Source: Juglans regia
Lineage: Eukaryota > Streptophyta > Magnoliopsida > Fagales > Juglandaceae
Length of the DNA stretch: 64,000 nt
Reading direction: 5' to 3'
Assembly (NCBI RefSeq): GCF_001411555.2
Contig: NC_049902.1
Location: forward strand, 15,588,741-15,652,740
Position 1 is the first letter of the stretch. Every line of letters starts with the position of its first letter. Below are positions 1 to 9,903 of this stretch, one piece after another. The position numbers were made by a program, and so were the translations under genes. The notes under the pieces are model-generated. The model was not told the DNA's origin and ran no database searches. It was given only the letters and a program-made list of their open reading frames with translations.

Positions 1-708
1 ATGCCTTCCCTTCGCAACCTTCATGAAGTCCAGAGGCTGGCCAAATGAGTAGCAGCCCTGAACAGCTTCATCGCTTGATCAACCGATCGGTGCCTACCCT
101 TCTTCAAAGTCCTGAGGAAGGCCCAGGAGTGGGATGCGACCTACGAAAAAGCATTCGCCAATTTGAAGTTGTACCTGAGCCAACCCCCACTGCTAAGCCA
201 AACACGACCTGGGGAGACCCTGACTGTGTACCTAGCAGTGTTCCCGCATACCGTATCAGCCGTACTTGTCTAGGAAAAGGAAGAAGGGCAATGGCCCGTC
301 TACTACATTTGCCAAGCCTTCCGCAGAGTAGAGGCAAGGTACCCCCGGACGGAAATGTTGTTATTCACCCTAATCATCGCGGCTAGAAGATTAAGGCCAT
401 ATTTCCAAGCCCACCCGATGAAAGTGCTCACCGATCTCCCCCTCAAGAAAGTGATGCTGAAGCCAGACACCTCGGGACAGCTCACGAAATGGGCGATCGA
501 GCTCAGCAAATTTGATATGGTGTACCTATCTCGAGCCGCAACCAAAGGACAAGTATTGCCAGATTTTGTTGCCGAGTTCACCAGCTTCTCGGAGGAAGTC
601 CCGGGTCCACCCCAAGGAAAACCCTGGTAGGTCTGGCTCGTCCTGCCGGGCTGGTAGGGGAATCAGAGTGCACATTATCACCAAGTAGGGAAAGCAGCTC
701 AACTATGC
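1..708 (+). pseudogene. Tat-lineage Ty3/gypsy pol fragment: end of RT, RNase H, start of second RNase H
   Basis: Read from position 10, this is the C-terminal part of a Ty3/gypsy polyprotein. It has the RT/RNase H linker (CLPFFKVLRKAQEW), then 'YYICQAFRRVEARYPRTEM', 'AARRLRPYFQAHP' and the end of RNase H (KWAIELSKFDMVYLSRAATK, then ADFV-like PDFVAEFT). Three in-frame stops (46-48, 76-78, 271-273) show it is dead. After a +1 shift near 630, 'GSSCRAGRGIRVHIIT' and 'GKQLNYA' match the start of the second, archaeal-type RNase H that marks the Tat lineage. That domain is cut at 708 by the LTR starting at 709. The rest of it and the integrase do not resume at 28161, so they are missing. Lineage call is from remembered family features; confidence is high for Ty3/gypsy and moderate for Tat. 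Confidence 0.88.
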
Positions 709-3379
709 TGTAACAGCCCGCTAGAAATTCGCTGGTGGAATTCCTATTGACTTTAGGAACCTCGTGAAAACCCCAAAAATTTGTACGAATCGACCAATCG
801 CGCAAGTTTTAGTCTGTCAACATAGTCAATGTTATCATTTGCTATGGTGCTAAAAATATGAGTTTAATTATTTGAGGTAGTTAGAAGTGTTAGAATGTGT
901 TTTGGTCTTTGCCATTAGACTCAGTTGATTATTCATGATTTTATGGCGCAATAGCCAATTTTCATAATTTTGGACAAAACGGCTATTTGAAATTGTGAAA
1001 TTATTTTTTAGAGACACTTCGGGTTGAATTTCGGTAAACGATTTTCACTACAGGTTAATATGAATATTTAGGATTTTTCAGTATTAAGTTTATTATGCAT
1101 TTCTTCGGAGTGAATAGTAACATCAATAAGCACACCAGTGCAGTATTTTCAAAATCACAGTGTGGAATGTCCAAATTAGGTTAGAAAAGTTTTATTTGGA
1201 CACTTGGCAAGATCTTAGCCACACATAGTGAATAGTATTAGACACTTGACACAAAGATGAACCATTAGATGGATTTGTGAAGGAAGTCAAGGTGTGAAAT
1301 CATGCCACCAAAATGGTTGGAATCAAATTGAAACCCCAAAAGCATGATTGAAACCAAAACCCTAAACGGTTCTCCCAAACCCTAAAGTTGGCCTTCAAAC
1401 CCTTTTTAATCCAATTTCTAGCATTGTGTTTAATCACTTGATTAAATCACTTCCACATGCTATTAATTAATCAAATCTTTGTTATGACATCATTATCCAA
1501 CCTTTTAAATCTTGGAATTTTGATTGGGTCAAGAAAAATTAGTTTTGGGCTTGATAGCATCTCAAACTCTAACCAAACCCCCTTTAAACCCCAAATTGGA
1601 GCCACTTGGTTGGGGCCCACCAAGGCCCACGAATTTGGATACCTTGGCAAAGCTTCTTAAAGAAGTTTCATCCCACACATGTTAGACCATCCACTGCCAT
1701 TGACTGCACCCATTAATGCCTTGATGTGAAGGAGAAGTCCACTGCATCAAACTCCATCTCTCACAGCTGCTGCAAGCAGTCCTTTGCCCTCATTACTTTC
1801 CACTTTATGTCACATAGCCAACTCCAATCAAGGGTCTTTTATGCCCATAACTTCCCCCTCCATGAGTCTAAAGTTGTGCAAGACACACTTCTCTCTATTT
1901 TACCACTTCTTTCTCCCGTTCTTAGAGAGAAACCCAAAAGAGCTCTCTCGGACAAATTTTTGGGTCTTTTTGCGTGGTCATTTTTTAGTGTAGTTTCCCT
2001 GTATATCTTATTAGTCTCATTCCATGCTCATTTGATAGGTCAAAAGTATTTTTAACCATGGAAAGGTCATTCGGGGTGTGAAATTGGAGAGTATGATATG
2101 TTTTGGAATTTTTGACCAAGCTAATGGACATATCTTGGTTTGAAAACTTTATGGAGTGTTTTTAGCATGTGTTTATGAATTTTCATTGAGGTTTTGTTGC
2201 ATGAATAAAGCTTTTGACGATAGATTTCCTTAGATGTAGAAACTTGAAAACTGGAAGTGGAAAAATAGTTTTGCTTTTGTGAATGTTTGAATATTTTATG
2301 GTTTAATCTTATTCCAAAGGCTTTGATATTTTTATAAGATGATCCTAAGCCTCTTACATACATGTTAGGATGTTATTTCAAAGCTATTTAATAGTATTTT
2401 TAAAGATATTATTTTCTATGCAATAGAATTTTGATTTGGCCTAAGATTTGATGTTTTTGGGTTAGATCCATGTTTTGTTGAATTTTAGCCATGTGATTTT
2501 AAGTTTGATGGTTGGATCTTCTTTAGAACACATTCTTAAACCCTGATATGTTTTAGTTTGAAGATCACATGTCTTTAAGCCATGGATCAAGAGATTGATC
2601 AAAGTAAGTGGAGAGAAACGTTTCTATTTTGGACTAAGTTTAAAACCAAAAACTCCAAGTGTTGTTTTGTGATTTTTGGTGGTTTTTGTTTGATGTTTTA
2701 AAACATGGTTTATCTTAGGATGATGTTATGATTGTGTTAGAAGTAAGATTTGATTTTTTGAAATTCTTGGAGATATTTTTATTAAAGTCAAAACTTGTGA
2801 TTTAAGGGTTTACTTTTTGTTAAAAAGTTTGGGTCTTTTTACTACAAGTCTGATGTTGATGATTAGCTTTTCTTAATGGATATTTTAAGTGTATTTTTAA
2901 ACTTAGGATAGGAAGATCTTTGTTACAAAATTTTGGTCTAATCATAGGTTTTGAAGATGGAAGAAATTGCAACCAAAATCAAAAGCAATGGCCTATGAAT
3001 GTTTCGGCCATTGTGAGTTTTTCATAGTTGTGAATGGCTTTATATTTTTCTGAGTTGATATTTGAGTCTAGGACAAAATTTACATGAAAAATGTAAATTT
3101 TGGTAATTTTTGGAGTTAGGAGTAAAATTGTCATTTTCCCACATGTAGTGGGTAAAATGGTAATTTTACTTTAAGTGGTCCCTTTTCACTTTTCTAATTG
3201 TTAGTAATTAAATTTCTAACTTTTAGAATACCCCCGTACAGTTCCTCGTATTTAGCGCTTTATTCTCGCAGAACACGACGATCAATGTAAGTTAGCTCTT
3301 AACTTACTATCAGTTTACTGTGTATGTGTGATAGGTAAGGGAACTACAATTTATGTTCGTATATTGTTATACATACCAT

Positions 3380-3780
3380 GCCATCACATGTTTATCTATT
3401 ACATGAATTATTCTGTCATGAAATATTTATCTGTTACATAATATATTATGTCTCATGTTACTATCTGTTGCAAGTATGTCACATTACGTATGCTATCTGT
3501 TACATGTATGTCATATCACGTAATATTCACTATCACATGTTATGCAATGTTACAAAATATTATATGTTACATGTTATGTCATGTTATGAAATATTGTTTG
3601 TTACATGTATGCCATGTTATAAAATGTTGTCTGTTATATTTTATGTCTCAAAGTATGTCATGTCTGTTGTCATACTTTCATGTCACGTTACGCTACGTCA
3701 GGACTTCTTTCGTTTATGTCACGTTCATGTCACGTCACGTTATGAATTGTCATGTATGCCAGTTAAGTTATTCATGTCAA
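3380..3780. repeat. LTR-A module c: degenerate tandem repeat of about 33 bp
   Basis: Repeats built on tctgttacatg, tatgtcatgttatg and aaatatt. The period is about 33 bp with heavy drift. The same array occurs at 5540-5870, inverted at 9900-10340 and 13800-14180, and again at 60000-60400. It produces spurious Cys/Tyr/His-rich frames on both strands. No protein is proposed. Confidence 0.8.
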
Positions 3781-3795
3781 TCACGATCCTAAGCG

Positions 3796-3817
3796 CTAGG
3801 ATGAGGTAATATCCTAG
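3796..3817 (+). other. 22-nt stem-loop, LTR-A module d (copy 1)
   Basis: Arms CTAGGAT and ATCCTAG (7 bp, perfect) flank an 8-nt loop (gaggtaat). The block is conserved in every LTR-A copy and in the diverged LTR at 42844-46412 (44000-44021), where the arms changed together to CTAGGGC and GCCCAAG. The function is unknown. Confidence 0.7.
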
Positions 3818-3939
3818 TGGAACTCCTTTGTTCATGCTGGAGTGTCTAAATAGGTATAAAATTCCCTAGGTTGATGAAGTACAGTCAACAGGTTGCGAAT
3901 GGGGCCTAACTAGCTGGTCACCGAAGCGTGCCAGACACT

Positions 3940-4140
3940 AACGCCGATGGAACCACACATTATGTCACGTGTGTCCACAATAAGTGTGGCACAAACAGTT
4001 CATGGGGCCACAACAACTGTGGAGCATGAAGTATGGGGCCATAACAATTGTGGAGCATATACTATGTGGGGTCACAACAACTATAGAGTACGTATTAACG
4101 CACTCACAGCTGGTACAGACATTTGTGTTGTGATGCGGTA
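3940..4140. repeat. LTR-A module d: CCACA/TGTGG hairpin-rich tandem block
   Basis: Units of roughly 35 bp contain short inverted repeats such as CCACA-acaac-TGTGG, each followed by gagcat or gagtac. The frame at 3947-4141 is a by-product of the repeats. Equivalent blocks lie at 9540-9720 (inverted) and 60600-60740. Confidence 0.7.
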
Positions 4141-4499
4141 ATCGACAGGGACACATAGGGGACTCGTGTAGCACCCGTTTGGTCACTTTATTAATTAAGT
4201 CCATTAAATAAGATTTCAAGTTCATGTATTTCACGTTCAAGTCATATTTCCCGTCATTTTATGTTCAAGTTTACGTTCATGTCAAGTTTCAAGTTCATGT
4301 CAATCATGGTAACCCCATGAGATAAGAATACGCAATCATGGTAATCCCATGAGATAAGATTACTCAATCATGGTGACCGCATGGTACAAAAATATATTTC
4401 AAGTTCATGTTTATGTCATGTCATGTTCAAGTTTATGTTATATTCATGTTCACGTTCATGTTATGTCATGTTCATGTTCACGTTATGTTCCAAGTTCAC

Positions 4500-5870
4500 A
4501 TGTTAGGATATTATTTTGAAGATTTTTAGTATTAGTTTTAAAGATATGATTTTTCTATACAAGAGGATTTTGGTTAGGCCTAGATTTGATGTTTTTGGAT
4601 TAAATCCATGTTTTATTGAGTTTTAGCCATGTGATTTTAAGTTTGATGGTTGGATCTTCTTTAAGACACATTTTTAAACCATGTGATGTTTTAGTTTGAA
4701 GATCACATGTTTTTAAGCCATGGCTCAAGAGATTGATCAAAGTTAGTTGAGAGAAAAATTTATGTTTTTGGACTAAGTGTACAACCAAAAACTCCAAGTG
4801 TTATGTTGTGATTTTTGGTGACTTTTTTTTTATCATTTAAAGCATAGTTGATCTTAGAATAATGTTATGAATATGTTAGAAGTAAGATTTGATTTTTTTG
4901 GAATTCTTGGAGATGTTTTGAATAAGATCAAAACTTGTGATTCAAGGGTTTGTTTTTAGTTAAAAAGTTAGAATCTTTTTACTAAAAAGTTTTGGGTTGA
5001 TGATTAGTAAGTTCTTGTTGGATGTTTTAAGTATGCTTTTAAACTTAGGATAGGAAGATCTTTTTTGCAAAAATTGGATGTGATCATAAGATTTGAAATT
5101 AGAAGAAGTGCGACAAAAATCAGGGGAAAAATCCTATGGTTGTTTTAGCCATAGTGTGTTTTTCATATTTGTGATTTGTTTTAAACTTTTCTGAGTTGAT
5201 GTTTGAGTCTAGGACAAAATTTACATGAGGAATGTAAATTTTAGAAATTTTTTAATTTAGGATGTGAAATTCTTAAGTTATGGGTAAAATGGTCATTTTT
5301 CTCCATGCAGAGGATAAAATGGTAATTTTACTCTAAGTTAGCTTGTTTTCATTCTTCTAATTGTTAGTGATTAAATTTCTAATTTTTTGAATTACTATTT
5401 TCAGTTCCTCGTGTTTCATGCTTTATTCTCGTAGAACACAACGATCGAGGTAAGTTAGCTCTTAACTTACTATCAGTTTACTATGTATGTGTGATGGGTA
5501 AGGAAACTACAGTTTAAATTCATATGTTGTTATATATGCCATGTCATGTTATGCCTTGTCATTACATGTTTATCTGTTACACAATCTATTTTGTCATGTA
5601 TTGCTATAAGTTGCAAGTATGTCATGTTACATTATGCCATCTATTACATGTACGCCATGTCACATAATATTCACTATTACATATATGTCATGTCACGTAA
5701 TATTCACTATTACATGTTATGTCAAGTTATGAAATGTTATGAAATGTTGTCTGTTACATTTCATAACATTATATGTCATGCTACAAAATATTTTCTATCA
5801 AGTATGTCATGTCATTCGATTTACGTTCATGTACGTCTTCGTATAGTTAAGTTATTGTTCAGTACATGGT
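4500..5870 (+). repeat. Second copy of LTR-A modules b-c inside copy 1
   Basis: From 4498 (catgttaggatattatttt) the sequence follows the b module seen from about 2360 (catgttaggatgttatttc) through the 'aaacttaggataggaagatc' and 'tgtgtatgtgtgat' landmarks, then a second c array. Copies 2 and 4 have b-c only once, so this is an internal duplication of about 1.4 kb that makes copy 1 longer than the 4.6-4.8 kb of the others. The left junction falls in e-type repeat sequence, which suggests misalignment between repeats. Confidence 0.8.
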
Positions 5871-5879
5871 TATTGTTAA

Positions 5880-6120
5880 ATCATATGGTAACTCCATGAG
5901 ATAAGAATACGCTTTCATGGTAACCTCATGAAATAAGAATACTTAATCATGGAAACCTCATGAGATAAGAATACGCAATCATGGTAGCCCCATGAGATAA
6001 AAATACGCTATCATGGTGACCCCATGAGATAAGAATATGCTATCATGAGATAAGATTACACAATCATGGTAATCCCATGAGATAAGACTACTCTATCATG
6101 GTGACCCCACGAGACAAGAA
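5880..6120. repeat. 32-bp tandem repeat with CATGG / CCATG ends
   Basis: About seven to eight units of 32 bp run as catggtaacc, then ccatgagataagaatac, then gcaat. A shorter run lies at 4305-4390, and single units at 9340-9390 (inverted) and 60920-60950. Each unit contains CATGG and its complement CCATG about 5 nt apart, so each can fold into a small hairpin. Confidence 0.8.
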
Positions 6121-6129
6121 TGAGTTTCA

Positions 6130-6830
6130 AGTTCACGTTTATGTCATGTGATGTTTAGGTTCATGTTATGTATGTTCATGTTCATGCTAAGTTTGAAGTC
6201 CATCTTATGTTTCAAGTTTAGTTCATCTTAGGTTATGTTCACGTTTCAAGTTCATGTCCATGTTATGTCATGTTCACGTTCATGTTATATTTCAAGTTCA
6301 TGATTTTGTCATGTGATGTTCAGGTTCATGTTATGTTCAAGTTCACATTCCTGTTATGTATGTTCACGATCATGCTATGTTTCAAGTTCATGTTATGTTT
6401 CAAGTTCACGTTCACGTTCATGTCAGTTTATGTTCACGTTCATGTTATGTTCAAGTTCACATTCAAGTTATGTTTCAAGTTCACATTCACGTTATGTTTC
6501 AAGTTCACGTTCATGTTATGTTCAAGTTCACGTTCATGTTATGTTTCAAGTTCATATTCACGTTATGTTTCAAGTTCACATTCACGTTATGTTTCAAGTT
6601 CACGTTCATGTTATGTTCATGTTCACATTCATGTTATGTTTCAAGTTCACGTTTATGTTATGTTATGCTCAAGTTCATGTTCAAAATATGTATGTTCACG
6701 TAAATGCTATATTTCAAGTCCATGTTATGTTTCATGTTCACGTCATACTATGTTACTAGTCCATGTTATGTTTTAAGTTCACGTACATGTCATATCGTTT
6801 CAGTACAAGTTATGTCATTTATACCATGTT
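6130..6830. repeat. 23-24-bp minisatellite (LTR-A module e), longest array
   Basis: Imperfect units of 23-24 bp run ttatgtttcaag then ttcacgttcatg, themselves built from a 6-bp ttcatg/ttcacg step. They give frames in all three + phases (6270-6776, 6313-6759, 6356-6703), which rules out meaningful coding. Shorter versions lie at 4200-4500, 60850-61190 and inverted at 9020-9470 and 13150-13530. The array length differs in every LTR-A copy. Confidence 0.9.
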
Positions 6831-6976
6831 ATATGTCAAGTTATACTATGCTTACTTTGATTATGCATTTATGTTTATACTTTGATTATGTCATCAAGCT
6901 TACTTTGAGTATACATTCATGTTTTTACTACCATGCATGCATCATTAACCTGTGTGGAAAGTTTTTATTAACTTGC

Positions 6977-7036
6977 TGAGATTTGTAATCAAATCTCACA
7001 TTAGTAGTCCCAACTACCATTCTCCCAAAATGGTAG
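6977..7036 (+). other. 60-nt three-hairpin module of LTR-A (copy 1)
   Basis: Hairpin 1 has arms TGAGATTTG and CAAATCTCA (9 bp, loop taat). Hairpin 2 has GTAGT and ACTAC (loop ccca). Hairpin 3 has CTACCATT and AATGGTAG (8 bp). Hairpins 2 and 3 share the segment ACTACCATT, so only one can form at a time. The same 60-nt layout is at 61294-61353 and, inverted, 8862-8921, and a 61-nt version is at 43353-43413 in another LTR family. Confidence 0.7.
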
Positions 7037-7223
7037 GCGATGTGTCGGGATCAGAGCAGGGAGCAGACACTGGCAGATTGGAGGAGGTTGACTAGATGTC
7101 GTAGATGCAATACGAAGCTTGCAGCCTCCATAGTTAGGTCTTTGAATAGTATTTCGGCATTGTTAGTCGAGTTACGTGACTTACTCAATGAACTAGCTCA
7201 ATAGTGTATTTTGGCAATGTAAT

Positions 7224-8382
7224 TGTGACACCCCCAGATTCCGCTTGGGATCGGATGGACATCCAACTCGTCGGGATATGCAACAAAAGGTTACCTGCCC
7301 CCGTTCATGACATATAAGATGCAATATTTCTAACATGCATACAGTATTATGCAATATTCGCAGTGGATAATTTCTTTTTGTGCAATACTATGCACCAAGC
7401 TTATAATATCCCAAATAGTTCAAACATAATCCATGCATACATAACAAAATAAACATCCATGATTATAGTGTAGGTCTCAGAAAACTGTAATCTCAAAACA
7501 ACAGAGACTTGACTCCAAAATGATATTGCCAAATTAAACTATTGGGCTACTTCATTGAGTAACTCGCGTAACTCAACTAATGATGCTGGAATACTATCCA
7601 AAGACCTAACTATGGAGGCTGCAAGCTCCGTGTTGCGTCTACGGCGTCTAGTCAACCTCCTCCAGTCTGCCAGTGTCTACTCCATACTTTGATCTTGACA
7701 CATCGCCTACCATTCGGGGGGAATGCTAGTTGGGACTATCAGGTGAGATTTGATTACAAATTGCAGCAAGTTAACAGGAAACTTCCACACATGTTAATGA
7801 AGCATGCATGGCAGTAAAATCATGAATGCATAATCAAAGTCATAAGTAAGCATATCATAACTTTACATATAGCATGACATAAATGACATAACTTGACGTA
7901 ACACGGCATGTACGTGAGCTTAAAATATAACATGGACTAGCAACATAGCATGATCGTGAACTTCCAACATAATATAGACTTGAAATATAGCATGAACGTG
8001 AACCTACATAACTTGAACATGAACTTGAACATAACATGAACTTGAGCATATCATAACATAATTACATTGCCAAAATACACTCTTGGGCTAGTTCATTGAG
8101 TAATTCGCGTAACTCGACTAACGATACCGGAATATTATCCAAAGACCTAAATATGGAGTCTGCAAGCTCCATGTTGCGTCTATGGCGTCTAGTCAACCTC
8201 CTACAGTCTGCCAATGTCTGCTCCTTACTCTGATCCGGACATATCGCCTACCATTCGGGGGGAATGGTAGTTGGGACAACCACGGTGAGATTTGATTACA
8301 GATCTCAGTAAGTTAACAGGAAACTTCCACACAAGTTAATGATACATGCATGGCAATAAAAGCATGAATGCATAATCAAAGT
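7224..8382 (-). repeat. LTR-A copy 3, first segment with duplicated g-f modules
   Basis: Inverted g (from 7224), f (hairpins near 7744-7765, decayed), a short e (7850-8060), then g-f again without the terminal TGTGAC (8063-8382, hairpin at 8286-8307 with one mismatch). The second g-f repeats the landmark 'cgactaacgataccgg' region. The segment is interrupted at 8382 by copy 2, after the target aaagt. Confidence 0.8.
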
Positions 8383-8861
8383 TGTGACGCCCCCAGATTC
8401 CACATGGGATCGGACCAACATCTGAAGCGTCGGGACATGCAACACAAGGTTACCTGCTCCCGTTCATGACATATAAGATGTAATGTTCCTAACATGCATC
8501 TAGCATTATTCAATATTTGTAGTGGATAATTTTTTTTTTTTTTAGTAATACTATGCACCAAACTTATAATATCCCAAATAGTTAAAACATAAACCATGCA
8601 TACTTGAAACATCCACGATTACAGCATGGGTCCAGAAGACTATAATCACAAAACAATGGAGACCTGGCTCTATAATTACATTGCCACAATACACTATTGG
8701 GCTAGTTCGTTGAGTAACTCGCATAACTCGACTAACAATGTTGGAATACCATCCAAAGACCTAACTATGGAGGCTACAAGCTTCGTGATGCATCTACGAC
8801 GGCTAGTCAATCTTCTCCTGTCTGCCAATGTCTGCTCCCTGCTCTGATCTTGACACATCGC

Positions 8862-8921
8862 CTACCATTCGGGAGGAATGGTGGCTGGGACTACAACAGT
8901 GAGATTTGATTACAAATCTCA
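8862..8921 (-). other. 60-nt three-hairpin module (copy 2)
   Basis: On the + strand the order is CTACCATTC / GGAATGGTG, then the central pair, then TGAGATTTG / CAAATCTCA (8900-8921, 9-bp arms, loop atta), followed by gtaag. It has the same length as in copies 1 and 4. The central pair is weakened by gtggc replacing gtagt. Confidence 0.65.
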
Positions 8922-9637
8922 GTAAGTTAACAGGAAACTTCTACACAGGTTAATGATGCATGCACGGCAGTAAAAGCATGAATGCATAATCAAAGTCATA
9001 AGTAAGCATAGCATAACTTGACTTATAGCATGGCATAAGCGACATAACTTGAACTGAAACTGAAACTCAGCTTGACGTGACATGGCATGTACGTGAACTT
9101 AAAACATAACATGGACTAGCAAGATAGCATAAACGTGAACTTGAAACATAACATAGACTTAAAACATAGCACGAACGTGAACATACATAATTTGAACATG
9201 AACTTTAACATAACATGAACCTGAGCATGACATAACATAAATGTGAATTTGAAACATAATGTGAACATGCACATGACATAACATGAACGTGAAGTTGAAC
9301 ATAACATGATATAAACATGAATTTGAAACATATTCTTGTCTCATGGGGTCACCATGATTGAGTAATCTTATCTCATGGGGTTACCATGATTGACATGAAC
9401 TTGAAACTTGACATGAACATAAACTTGAACATAACATAATGTGAAACATGACTTGAACATGAAATACATGAACTTGGAATCTTTTTCAATGGAGCTAATC
9501 ATAAAGTGACCGTATGGGTGCAACACGTGTCTCCTTTAGCAGTGTGTCCTTGCCGATTACCGCATCACAACACATGTGTCTATACCAGCTGTGAGTGCGT
9601 TAATACGTACTCTACAGTTGTTGTGGCCCCATGTATT

Positions 9638-9668
9638 CTACGTGTCACAATTACTGTGTCTGACGTAG
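9638..9668 (-). other. 31-nt extended hairpin in LTR-A module d
   Basis: Outer arms CTACGT and ACGTAG enclose inner CACAA/TGTG sequences. The counterpart at 60660-60690 in copy 4 has the same 31-nt length with arms CTACGTG and CACGTAG and inner CACAA/TTGTG. Confidence 0.55.
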
Positions 9669-9881
9669 TGTATGCTCCACAGTTGTTGTGGCCCCATGAA
9701 TTGTTTATGCCATACTTGCTGTGGACACACATAACATAATGTGTGGCTCCATCGGCGTTAGTGCCTGGCGCGCTTTGGTGACCAGCTAGTTAGGCCCCAT
9801 TCGCAACTTGTTGACTGTACTTCATCAACCTAGGGAATTTCACATCTATTTAGACACTCCAGCGTGAACAAAGGAGTTCCA

Positions 9882-9903
9882 CTAGGATATTACCTCATCC
9901 TAG
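9882..9903 (-). other. 22-nt stem-loop, LTR-A module d (copy 2)
   Basis: Arms CTAGGAT and ATCCTAG are perfect, loop attacctc. They extend outward to CACTAGGAT and ATCCTAGTG (9 bp). Confidence 0.7.

Larger units (their letters stand above)
709..7223 (+). mobile_element. LTR-A copy 1, left part (large LTR, nested-split)
   Basis: Starts TGTAACAGCCCGCTAG, the same terminus as the copies ending at 13144 and 27860 (reversed) and starting at 57170. I label its modules a (709-2040), b (2040-3370), c (3370-3780), d (3780-4170), e (4170-4500), then a second b-c (4500-5870), a second longer e (5880-6830), f (hairpin block) and the start of g. It breaks at 7223, where copy 3 is inserted after the target gtaat, and resumes at 27866. 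No gag or pol motif is present. The open frames here (for example 6270-6776) are repeat-driven. The sense strand is taken as + because the related LTR at 22193-26490 has its primer-binding site beyond the GGGCGTTACA end. No TSD is recognisable for copy 1: 704-708 is tatgc, while aacat or catag follows the right end. Confidence 0.85.

Noticed and set aside
3378..3809. Overlapping Cys/Tyr/His-rich open frames
   Set aside because: They lie in the c tandem array and are open in more than one frame; the pattern follows the repeat, not codons.
5880..6120. CRISPR-like array (32-bp repeats)
   Set aside because: Units are contiguous with no unique spacers, and the genome is eukaryotic.
6270..6776. 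168-codon 'MFTFMLYFKF' frame and two overlapping frames
   Set aside because: A 24-bp repeat has a length divisible by three, so all phases stay open; no protein signal.
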